Notes under the pieces: generated by a model
Seen by the model: only the letters and a program-made list of their open reading frames with translations
Told to the model about the DNA's origin: nothing
Database searches by the model: none
Program-made: the position numbers and the translations under genes
In this document: positions 10,001 to 18,235 of the stretch, piece after piece
How the letters are laid out: each line of letters begins with the position of its first letter
Position numbering within the stretch: position 1 is the stretch's first letter
DNA from: Phymatolithon calcareum
Taxonomy: Eukaryota > Rhodophyta > Florideophyceae > Hapalidiales
Direction of reading: 5' to 3'
Length of the DNA: 64,000 nucleotides
Assembly: GCA_977006965.1 (NCBI GenBank)
Contig: OZ345359.1
Coordinates: 1,550,001 to 1,614,000, forward strand

Positions 10001-13000
10001 TACCTTGCGACGGTTCTTCAAGGGAAAACCAGTTTTCGTTGAAAAGCTTCCAAAAGGTAGAGAGCTCTCCGGTCCGATCATGTTTCCTGCATGCATCCAA
10101 CAAGCATACCCAGATAAACTGCAAGTAAGCATTCACCACGTTCGAACTTCTTCCAGAATTAGACAACAGAAAACGCAAAGGGTCCGTTCCATTTTCCAGC
10201 TGTACATCACGAGCCTGAAGTAGAAGGCCGAAAAAGAGGGAAAGCATGTTTTCGGTAAGCCCAAGAGTCAAAAGCCTTGCGCATATGCCCAGAGCTGCTC
10301 TCATCTTTTCCGGTCCTAGGTCGGAGAACGATACGAAATGACGCAATATATTGCAATCCCGCATTTGCTTGAGACACGACCCCGCATCAAACCCTTTAGG
10401 AGATTGGCCATGCTGCAGGAGGCGCTCGTGTGCTTGGGCGTCCAAATCCAATAATTCAGCGCCGTACAGCCAGTCGTGAAACGCTACACCATCTTGCAAG
10501 TTGTCATCTTCATCAAGCCCAACTGTAACATTGACGAAAGACGGACGCGAAGCCAGAGAGTACAGATGTGATGGTAGCACCTCTGGAATGGCCGAAATCA
10601 TCCTTGGGAGACTGATTACAAGAGCAGATAAAGTTGCATCGCGCCTTTCAGTGCCCAACGTAAATACTGGTCGAGCAGAACTGTGACCATCTCGAGCATA
10701 GTTGCTAAATGATTTGCTTCTCTGCCCAGTGACTTCCAAGCCCCGACGGTTTCCGAAACTTTCTGCACATGCTTGAAAATTGAAATCGTCTTCAAAGAAA
10801 TCTAGAGGGCTCTCGTCAAAAACTGGTACGTTTCCGTTTCTGGACGACTCCTCATGTCTTCTGCTCTCTGCTCTGGGCGTCTCATTGTTCTCGACTGGAG
10901 ATTTTTCTGTTGCGCTTGGAAAAAGCTGCGCTACCTCTTTGGAAGTAACAGAACCGCCGATAAGGCTCAGAACTGAGTCGTGAGCTTCATCGAAGGTTAT
11001 ACCGCTGGTGAACAAGTCTGCCGATGAGTCAATCGGATTTGAGCTCAGCCCAATGCCGTTTCCAACAGAAGATTCGCAATCCGAGTGAAACCTACGCCGC
11101 GTGGACGAGGAGCGCACTGGTGCGGGTGCATCGGGCGTGCGAAGTTGAATGCGACGGCGAGGCGGTTGCATTCCAGCTCCGTTTGAATTCTTAATTCGAC
11201 CACGCTCAAACGAAGGCGATGGAACACCAAAGGAAAACGGTTTGGAGTGTCCATCCTCCTCGTCTGCAGATACATCGCCAATAGAAAGACCTTCTTTCAG
11301 CGGCGTAGCAAATATTTGTGCAGCCGACTGTCCGCTTGTTTCAGGTTGTTCCTCGTCTTCCTCACTATCGCTGGGAGGCGATTCTCGTACAATTCGCCTC
11401 GGTCGTTTCCGCTGTGACAATAGTTGTGTAAGGGCACGTGGTCTCTCCGGAGATGCAGATAAGTCTGCCGTTAGGATTCCCGAGTTGGCACTGGAGGTTT
11501 CCCTTATATTATTTGGCGACTCAACAGTTCGAATCCCCGATTCGATGGAATCTGAAATAATAATTGTGGGTATCGGTTCAACCGTTTTGCCGCCCGAACC
11601 AGCGCTATTGTCGGATTGCTTGAGAGTACGTTGAATCGCCAGCGAACGTGTCCTAAGTCTGGGCACACTGCTCGACGAAAGAAGTACCTGGGGAGATTGT
11701 ACTTGGCTCTCAACTCGCAGGGATGGAGTCTTGGAACAGGGTGTAACAACACACTGCGTACCTCCGGCCTGAATTACAGGAGCTGATGTGTCCATTGCTT
11801 TCGGCGCAAGATCATTAGAAGATTGGAACTCCGCGAGCTTCTGATCATCAAGCCCAAGACCACTAACGCCCCCATCACCGTTGACACTCGCTCGTTTGTT
11901 AAGCCCCGTTGCATTTTCAGTATCAAGGCGAAGTCCCGTAAGATCGATATATTCTTCTTCTTCCTCAGAAGCAATCACAGCTTTTCCATCTTTGTCTTCG
12001 TTGTTCTGGACCTCGGCAGGTGGCGATTCAAAACACCCCATTGGCTTTCCCGAAAAGCTCGTGTCTATTAGGTCTCGCTGAGCCGTAGGAACTTTGTGAC
12101 TGGCGGTTTCTTTTCTGGACGTGCCCACCATTGCCCGCTCTTCCGCACATAATTGTTCACTATCACCTCCTTCGCCAATGGCGGGCATTTCAAAATCCAT
12201 GCCAGTTTCTTCAGCTACAATAACATTTGCGCCCCCGGGTTTGGACGCAGCCCCTTCTTTGCAATCCGATGCGTTCTGCCGCCTGCAGGGGCTCTCAGGC
12301 GGCACGTCTTTTTTTTCCTGCGAGCTTGTCCTTTGTACCAAACCGTTCACGTCCATACTGGGCATTTGTAAATCCATCGCCAATGGTATTTGCGCATCTG
12401 ACGTGACAATCGGGCGCTGCTCGTCTGGGGCTTCATCTCCACGCTCCAAGGTCCGCCGACGTTTCTCAGGTGCAGGACTCCCCCCAAGTCGTTCGGCGGA
12501 GACACTGTTCCGAAGATTCTCTTCCGGTGCTTCCTTCCGCTTTTCTCCAGACCTTGGAGAGTTCACAATCACCTCCAAGCCTTCACCCCCACCGCCAGCG
12601 AGGGCCAGCAACAGCATAGCACCAGTTGAATCGTCTACCTGCGGGAGCACAGGGTTTCCTTCCATTCCATTTTTGCCACCATTGGTAGTCCTTTCGAAAC
12701 CGTCAGGTTTTTCGCGCGCACGAGAGCCTGCCGCCCGAGCCCGAGGGAGAGCAGGTAACTGTACTGCGTTTACCGCTTTCACCGTTTTAGAAGGGGTGCG
12801 AAACGCAGTAGACACCTCTTTAGTATCCCCAGATGTCATTGCACCAGCAAAGGTGAACGGTCCATGCTTCACTTGGAGCGCACCTTCCGCTTCTTTGGCA
12901 GCGGAACCGTTACTTGGTGGCACCGCACATGCGGCGGGAACATCGCCAGTCAATTCCGGTTGAGGTGTGGGCACAATGGCGACTCTTGCTGTTCTTGTTG

Positions 13001-14237
13001 CTCTCGAAGACCTTCGCGTCTTTGCAGTGCTTGCCGCATTCGGCGCCTTCGCTGTTGTCGCTTTCTTCTCTCTTCCATTATTACGAGTTCTGGAAGTCGC
13101 CGGAGGCGTCGCAGGCGCTTCACGGCTAGGTTTGACGATTTGACCTGACGAAGATGCCTTGGCACGCGATCGCCGAAGAGGCACACGGAGCTTAATCGAT
13201 TCTACTTTCTCTTGGATGCGCATCGCGGTACCCGGCGAACACGCCTCTGCTTTCTTCTCGACAGCAGGTGAACTAAGAGGCTTGGGTGCCTTGCTCGTTT
13301 GCTGCACTCGTGCGGTTGTTCTCCGTGGTCGACGCGGAGTCGGTTTTTTCACTGTGCGAGACGCTGGTTGTGTCGGAGGTTCAGATTTTTGCTTCTTCTG
13401 CTTGCGCGAGTTCGACGTGGAGCGTGACAAAGTTTCCTTCTGTGCGATGGGTGCTGGTGTTGCCTCGGCAGCCGGTGGTGTTCCTAGCTGAGAAGCTGCA
13501 AGAGGAAGACACCGACACGCTGTGACAATGTCAGCTGAGAAGGGGGGTGCTGCAAGATGAAGCTGGTCCCGAAATGCGAGAAACTCCGCCGGTGTGATCT
13601 CAACCCTGGCAACCAAGTCAACCAGAATTGCAGGACCGAAACAAACGACGCCCTTACTTTTCAGAGTATCAACAAGAGGGTGCTGAGCGACAGCGTCAGT
13701 TACAAGAGCAAAGGTGGCTTCATCCGCAGACGTGACAACATTGGCTCCGGCAGCGTTAAGAACCTGCTCAGCCATAAGTGACGAAATGACGCCCGCAGCA
13801 CCACGCGCACGCGGGGCAAGTTCACCAACAATAAGCACGGGAACACCTTGCAGAGGACCACCTAAACCGGCGGCGCGCCGAGAGCGCCACAGCGCGGCAG
13901 CGTCATGCCGGATACGTGGGTCACTGCTGGGAGTGGGATCCGCGCCCCATTCAAGATGGGGCGGTGGCACGGGCGGGACACGACCGAGGTCAACACAGTG
14001 GTCGACAAACGGTGGTTGGACGATGCGTGCGCCTGTAGCGAGAGCGCAGACAATCTTGATGGAGCGGGAGAAGGCCGGGGTCACAACGTGGGTGGTGGAC
14101 GCCTCCCACTGGTCCCCGGAGCGAGCAACACGGGCGTTCGGAAGCTTTCTGATCGTGCGGGAAAGGCGACGGCCGGCGCTGCCGCACGAGTGAAGTGTGA
14201 AGACCGACATGGTGGCGTCCGGCGCACGGCCTGCCAT
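7095..14237 (-). CDS. Giant nuclear protein with N-terminal tandem BRCT domains
   Basis: This is a single uninterrupted frame of 2,380 residues; the first ATG is at 14237 and another at residue 10. Residues about 10-90 form a BRCT domain with THVVTP, a central helix (IKIVCALATGARIV) and a C-terminal helix. Residues about 128-222 look like a second BRCT domain. Residues about 230-1100 are low-complexity, basic near the start (repeated KKPTPRRPRR-type patches) and then rich in Ser, Pro and acidic runs such as DSEEDEE, so probably disordered. From about 1150 to the end the protein is mostly helical and Leu-rich, suggesting an alpha-helical repeat scaffold. Tandem BRCT domains usually bind phosphoproteins in the DNA-damage response. 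The layout recalls replication-fork repair scaffolds such as Rtt107/Brc1 or Mms22, but I find no diagnostic motif, so that link is speculative. Confidence 0.85.
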   Translation of the reverse strand: MAGRAPDATMSVFTLHSCGSAGRRLSRTIRKLPNARVARSGDQWEASTTHVVTPAFSRSIKIVCALATGARIVQPPFVDHCVDLGRVPPVPPPHLEWGADPTPSSDPRIRHDAAALWRSRRAAGLGGPLQGVPVLIVGELAPRARGAAGVISSLMAEQVLNAAGANVVTSADEATFALVTDAVAQHPLVDTLKSKGVVCFGPAILVDLVARVEITPAEFLAFRDQLHLAAPPFSADIVTACRCLPLAASQLGTPPAAEATPAPIAQKETLSRSTSNSRKQKKQKSEPPTQPASRTVKKPTPRRPRRTTARVQQTSKAPKPLSSPAVEKKAEACSPGTAMRIQEKVESIKLRVPLRRSRAKASSSGQIVKPSREAPATPPATSRTRNNGREKKATTAKAPNAASTAKTRRSSRATRTARVAIVPTPQPELTGDVPAACAVPPSNGSAAKEAEGALQVKHGPFTFAGAMTSGDTKEVSTAFRTPSKTVKAVNAVQLPALPRARAAGSRAREKPDGFERTTNGGKNGMEGNPVLPQVDDSTGAMLLLALAGGGGEGLEVIVNSPRSGEKRKEAPEENLRNSVSAERLGGSPAPEKRRRTLERGDEAPDEQRPIVTSDAQIPLAMDLQMPSMDVNGLVQRTSSQEKKDVPPESPCRRQNASDCKEGAASKPGGANVIVAEETGMDFEMPAIGEGGDSEQLCAEERAMVGTSRKETASHKVPTAQRDLIDTSFSGKPMGCFESPPAEVQNNEDKDGKAVIASEEEEEYIDLTGLRLDTENATGLNKRASVNGDGGVSGLGLDDQKLAEFQSSNDLAPKAMDTSAPVIQAGGTQCVVTPCSKTPSLRVESQVQSPQVLLSSSSVPRLRTRSLAIQRTLKQSDNSAGSGGKTVEPIPTIIISDSIESGIRTVESPNNIRETSSANSGILTADLSASPERPRALTQLLSQRKRPRRIVRESPPSDSEEDEEQPETSGQSAAQIFATPLKEGLSIGDVSADEEDGHSKPFSFGVPSPSFERGRIKNSNGAGMQPPRRRIQLRTPDAPAPVRSSSTRRRFHSDCESSVGNGIGLSSNPIDSSADLFTSGITFDEAHDSVLSLIGGSVTSKEVAQLFPSATEKSPVENNETPRAESRRHEESSRNGNVPVFDESPLDFFEDDFNFQACAESFGNRRGLEVTGQRSKSFSNYARDGHSSARPVFTLGTERRDATLSALVISLPRMISAIPEVLPSHLYSLASRPSFVNVTVGLDEDDNLQDGVAFHDWLYGAELLDLDAQAHERLLQHGQSPKGFDAGSCLKQMRDCNILRHFVSFSDLGPEKMRAALGICARLLTLGLTENMLSLFFGLLLQARDVQLENGTDPLRFLLSNSGRSSNVVNAYLQFIWVCLLDACRKHDRTGELSTFWKLFNENWFSLEEPSQGNHGTVAAYVAEDKRITKLLESLLTLGGLFAFQLTNPVEATAVTLVPNWAPTENVLKTLLARKYPTVGQHRQVLFKLLRRLCTDFADRFWKVEAGFVLKALDAVRSICIKFDSACSCSTIPRFLAQFKNISDLRSRQSSLPDYLRTECDCVMFLSWVLIAQESSMASKLSAKIMRHSASFVKSKGCSKDPAKALTHHLGLTLSVSESIVKSGYGREDLLRAMLFSKVPDISKAGADPRSFGPSALNSWSSVLETIKLRCRTLLASGSSIHVYSDYICSNAAAALHYLEKPETQFAGNIEKREAWRVQQRIIVDLVVKLLSAFVDVLRHLTQNVNQGSYTNHEAVDTLLVSLSRFVGGLGKFVTGLVAQIRSNQSGAASSGRHAILSVIVSFVDQGLDLCTVQSHGRMRREERGMVLSTQSSIPFASQAKGPVSGIDCFAKNVKKCMLTAFISMTQRSVSQAESKSDLDMRIVASRALARTLGLCCIGPCPDYTLHSSTSLLQVIQDANMTVLELGGAHRAPSISQHPLSGQGQRDAKETELLIQTKFWCVLLDSTWSRSLLQISERLEEIVFGIWVIVLVVTYSESVESPLVKTLPALSYGIQCAASTSPNIGKWFFATQYGRKCKAASSADLGGARMSVTDLNGQGRLEALVDCFSAILRSWTSGKVLNLLTFIRKYVTLNGGNKPRTFERGNSQPFFRPSRDLQDAEQCLLHTQVLSVLFVIHASLSLSSSQYRGGRVGNEKSVSIQFLNDISESLQKALNKFRKKRSAAHEIAQTQIQSLVITGLATVGYDQRDIQARICFLRFVRLCGNADNLCGLFTWNDETILPEFLKREPFTFMSVAADHNSVSRRKLLENSGREWRRLAFHTLVEDPISRMPISSQEFRSALRYMRDLLQPVQFANIQETGLWDRLYSSIKQIGIRRQSSNFSNSGDNVRTLLQQMWSAVRFQIPVQDLSLVRTALLGRDV

Positions 14238-14679
14238 CGCGGGCGGGCTGCTTCAGCGGACTGGACGGCGCAGGTCTACGGCAGAGAACTCCTGCTTGCT
14301 TGTCTACCTGAGATAGAGTAGGCGGCAACAGCTCACGATCAATATCAAACCGACTGGACAGCCTATTGGATGATTGGAGTTTCGCAAATTCGGCGGGAAA
14401 TCTGTCTGGTTATCGATTCTAATTGATGGCACAAAATGATTAAAAATCGATAAATAACGTGAAGCTCATGTATCATACAACTGTAAAGCCATAAGGATGC
14501 ATTCTGTCGAGTAGAGAGGCCTCTATAACCAAGGGTGTCGGAATGGAAGGTGTGCGTTCCTCTCGGAGTCATTTCCCGTTCTCGCTCTGTTTCCGACGAT
14601 GACTACTGCGCTTCTTCTACCATCGATGTGAGCGCAAAAAACGAGAAAGATTCTCTTTGTTAAAGGTGCTTCTCGACCA
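14238..14679. other. Divergent promoter region
   Basis: These 442 bases separate the BRCT gene (minus) from the photolyase gene (plus), so both promoters should lie here. I see no clear TATA box or repeat. Confidence 0.5.
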
Positions 14680-16388
14680 ATGTCGCCAACTGCCGCATAT
14701 GTTCCGAACGTGATCGTTCACTGGTTTCGTCGCGATCTGCGCCTGCACGACAATATCTCTCTGAACAATGCCCTCCGTGCCAGCGCCGCTTCAAAATCTC
14801 CCTTCCTCCCTATATTCATATTCGATTCTTCGGCACATACTGCAGTACACTCCGGCTTACCCCGTGCCCGTTTTCTCCACGAATCCGTCACCAGTCTCCG
14901 CGCCCGCATTCAAAAGTCTCTGGGTACCGATCTCCTCGTGCTCACTGGCCGTCCCGTGGAGCTTCTCCCGCCGCTATTCGCACGCGAAAGAGTTTCCCAA
15001 TTGCATTTCGAAATCGATCCTGCACCTCCCGGAGTAGCCGCTGACGCTGCCGTTGGAGAAGCTGTGGTGAAGAATGGTACATCGGTACACCGCTGGCACG
15101 GACACACGCTCTATGATCCCGAGCGGCTGCTCTTGGCCGCTGCTGGTGGAAAGGCACCACGCAGCATGTCCTCATTTCTCGGCACTGTTGAGCGCGCCGG
15201 GTGGCCGGACAAACCGGTGCCGCTCGCTGCGGAACGCGGCTTGGTGCACAGAGTGACATGCGGACCGACACCGACGCTTGCAGAGCTCGGTTTCCAGGAT
15301 GCGGATGCGGAAAAGCGCGGGGTATTTCCAGGTGGAGAGGAGGCTGGTCTGCGTCGCATGCTAGAGTTTCTAGGAAGGGAGGGTGGAAGGGTAGCAGCCC
15401 GATTTGTGAAGCCTGAGACAAGCCCGGCGACGTTTGGAGATAAGCGGGACACGACAATTTTGTCACCGTATCTGTCACACGGCTGTCTCAGTTCACGGCT
15501 GTTTCATGAGAAATTGAGGGTGATTGAGAGCAAATTCAAAATTGCACCGATGTCGCAGACGAGACTTCGGGGACAGCTCCTTTGGCGGGAGCATTTCTGG
15601 TTACTTGCGAGCACGACGAAGGACTTTCACAATGAAAACAATGAACTGTGCAGGAAAATCCCATGGGACCGTTCAGCCGCTGCAGATGAGCGACTTAAGG
15701 CGTGGGAGGAGGCTCGGACTGGATATCCGTGGATCGATGCGCTAATGACGCAATTGAGAGAAGAGGGGTTCGTTCACCACTTGGGACGACACAGCCTAGC
15801 ATGCTTCTTGACGCGCGGAGATTTGTGGGTATCATGGATGAAGGGAGCGCGCAAATTTGAAATCGATCTTCTGGGTACGTTTTTGAAAGGCCAGGATCAG
15901 ACCAAACAATGAGTACAGGAAAAGACAATCAGTGCTAATTTTTCTTCTCCTTGTTTTGCTCTCCAGATTACGATTATGCTCTGAATAGCGCGAATTGGAT
16001 GTGGTTGTCATGCTCGGCATTCTTTAGCTCTTATTTCCGCGTCTACTCGCCAGTCGCGTTTGGCAAGAAATGGGATAAGGACGGCGAATTCGTGCGAAAA
16101 TACTTGCCAGTGTTGAAGAACATGCCAACTCAATTTGTGCATGAGCCTTGGAAGGCGCCCCGCGCTGTGCAGATGGCTGCGAATTGCGTCGTAGGCAGAA
16201 ATTACCCGCAGAGAATTGTTGATCACACAGTCGTGTCGAAGGAGAATATAGCCAAAATGCGTGCCGCATTCCAGGCTGGTCGCGAGGCAGGGCGAGATGG
16301 CGGCAGCTCAGTACTGGGCACCAGATCTAGGGCAACGAGGAATAGTGGGGACGGCGGCGAAGATGAGCGGAAACGACGGAGACGATAA
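14680..16388 (+). CDS. (6-4) photolyase / animal-type cryptochrome, one intron
   Basis: The exons 14680-15874 and 15967-16388 join to 538 residues. The N-terminal alpha/beta domain opens with VHWFRRDLRLHDN, the antenna-domain signature. The FAD domain contains LLWREHFW, GYPWIDALM and VHHLGRHSLACFLTRGDLW. His367 and His371 have the four-residue spacing of the two histidines needed for (6-4) photoproduct repair. After the intron LNSANWMWLS and FRVYSPVAFGKKWD follow, typical of the (6-4) photolyase and animal cryptochrome branch. The protein ends in a basic ERKRRRR tail, a possible nuclear signal. It should bind FAD and use blue/UV-A light for DNA repair; a photoreceptor role is possible and cannot be excluded from sequence. 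Without splicing, the first exon runs into a stop at 15912 inside the intron. Confidence 0.92.
15875..15966 (+). other. Spliceosomal intron in the photolyase gene
   Basis: The 92-base intron starts GTACGT and ends CTCCAG. A TGCTAAT branch-like site lies at 15933-15939, followed by a pyrimidine-rich tract. Splicing restores the conserved run from the Asp-Leu-Leu before the intron to LNSANW after it, which matches the family. Confidence 0.9.
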
Positions 16389-17117
16389 AACAATTTTGAT
16401 CTGCTCTTTTTTGTGACATTGTACAGTACTGTATGTTATTTGCGCGAGAAGTAAACGGCAAGGGACGTTGAAGATGTACTCGTGCCAGGGTAGAAATAGG
16501 AGGTACTGTACGATGTCAAATCAAGAGCTCCTCTGAAAGAGGCAGCACTGAAAGTGATTACAGAACCAAATATAGAAACTGGACCCTTGTCCCAAATCGT
16601 CCACTGGCCTCATTGAAAATCTGTTAAATTTAGTGTAACGGTCCGGTGTATGATGTGTTGTTCTCCATCCATCTGTAACGCATGCACGCGTGCTTGCGGA
16701 CTGCGTAGAAATTGTGGTACAGGAGTACTGTACAGTACGCAGGGTTACAACTGTAGTCCAAAGTGATGATTTCCGATACTGCAGATACAGTAATTGATGA
16801 AGGGGAGATTTTTTTGAACGAAACTAAAATCTGGATAAATTTTTATGTATCTACTGCTGTGATACTGTAGTACAGTTCTGTAAGAGGAAACTCCAGATCA
16901 ACACGTTCCAACTTCTGGTGCGCCTACAGAGCGCCACGACACTGCGTCACCGACTGGCCCTTCTACCGCCTTGATTATGAAAGATCTCAGCCCATGGTAA
17001 CCAATAATACATCTCAAAATGTCCGAGATACACGACCATAGCAAATTCTTCCACTTGAACGAATTCTTTTCCATTTCTCCACCGTCGTCGCACGAATACA
17101 CGAACGGCGGCACTTCA
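16389..17117. other. Spacer with GTACAGTAC-type words
   Basis: No gene is seen. Palindromic words related to GTACAGTAC occur at 16421-16433, 16503-16511 and 16725-16738, with a further variant near 16862-16876. They lead up to the promoter of the next gene. Confidence 0.5.
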
Positions 17118-17138
17118 CAGTACAGTACAGTATATAAA
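17118..17138 (+). promoter_or_regulatory. Core promoter: repeated CAGTA word plus TATA box
   Basis: CAGTACAGTACAGTA at 17118-17132 runs directly into TATATAAA at 17131-17138. The TATA box lies 111 bases before the chosen ATG at 17249, a plausible distance for initiation near 17165. The function is inferred from position. Confidence 0.55.
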
Positions 17139-17248
17139 CTGAACTCCTTGCAGCTCAGTGCAACTGTTGGGTGCACGTTTTCCGTCACTCCGGGACAAAA
17201 ACAACTTCTACAAAGTCAAGTCGTACCGCGAGAAGCCATCCGAACACA

Positions 17249-18235
17249 ATGGCCGACGCCGAAGACCCTATGGGCGCTAAGCCCCAGTCCGCCGCCTCGG
17301 AGCGCGAGTTCACCGAAGCCGCGTACCTCCTCTCCCTTTGGTCGATTCTGGTCGCCAACGAGGGCGTCATCCGCTTCATCCAGCATGGTGTGCCTTCAGG
17401 TCCTGCACTTTTCTCCTCTGCCATGCCGAACCGTTTCGCCGGTGCATTTCTCGGTGGTCTCTTCGAAGTAATCTTTGGTATCTTCGGTCTCTGTGTCGGG
17501 CTTGCCGCAGGTGTTCTCGGTCACTACTCGAAGACTCTCACCCTCTCGCTTATTGGAACACAGGTAGTTCTCGGTTGGTATACCTTCATCAGTTACGTAT
17601 TTGTAATCCCCAGTTACCGCATCTCCAAAATCATTGATCCCTACTCCGGACTCTCCATAGGGTCCACGAAGTTCATGGGCGTACTTGGAATTCTCACGTC
17701 CTTCGCTTTCTGCCTAGCCTTGCAAGGTGGTCAGTTTGTCTTCATGGCTCGACTTGTCGCGTACGGCTCTGACATTGATTTCCTCAAGCAACGATCGGGT
17801 GCGAGGATGCGTGCCATATTCTGGAATATGAACCTCGCCCTCGCCGGACTCTGGGTTATCATTCAGGCTTGCCTCGTTATCAATGGCGCTGGTGGTGGCA
17901 TCACTCCGCGGTATTTCGCCCCGCCGAACGTTGGGCGGCTTCCGATCTATCTGGTGATCACTGGGTTGGTGATGCTTTTGTGGCCGCTGCTTGGCGTCAC
18001 TGTTACCCTTGCTGGCACTAAGACCGTCATCAGACAGTACGTCGCAGCATCGTTCTTCGTGTTCCTCTGGATCTATGTGCACTACACCATTGGGCAGATG
18101 GGCTTTGTTGCCGCCGACCCGGACATATCTCCGGGGCCGGCTGCCGGTGCGTCCATGCACAACGGCCTTGTGATGATGGTGTGTTTCCTTGGGCCGTACT
18201 TCATGATGAAGCAGGCGCAGGAAATGGAGAGGTGA
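17249..18235 (+). CDS. Multi-pass membrane protein, family not recognised
   Basis: The chosen ATG at 17249 follows a TATA box and gives 328 residues; the open frame extends 78 bases further upstream, but that part lacks an ATG and has leader-like composition. About six to seven hydrophobic segments are visible, near residues 63-92, 96-122, 142-168, 189-212, 231-255, 264-283 and 304-320. Gly/Phe-rich faces such as GGLFEVIFGIFGLCVG occur in the first. The N-terminus is acidic and polar (MADAEDPMGA), with no signal peptide. Loops contain DIDFLKQRSGARMR and a Pro/Gly-rich segment before the last helix. I do not recognise the family or any catalytic motif, so neither substrate nor membrane can be named. 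Confidence 0.8.
   Translation: MADAEDPMGAKPQSAASEREFTEAAYLLSLWSILVANEGVIRFIQHGVPSGPALFSSAMPNRFAGAFLGGLFEVIFGIFGLCVGLAAGVLGHYSKTLTLSLIGTQVVLGWYTFISYVFVIPSYRISKIIDPYSGLSIGSTKFMGVLGILTSFAFCLALQGGQFVFMARLVAYGSDIDFLKQRSGARMRAIFWNMNLALAGLWVIIQACLVINGAGGGITPRYFAPPNVGRLPIYLVITGLVMLLWPLLGVTVTLAGTKTVIRQYVAASFFVFLWIYVHYTIGQMGFVAADPDISPGPAAGASMHNGLVMMVCFLGPYFMMKQAQEMER

Noticed and set aside
12121-12963. 280-residue plus-strand frame opposite the BRCT gene
   Set aside because: It is an antisense shadow of the low-complexity region; it has no motif.
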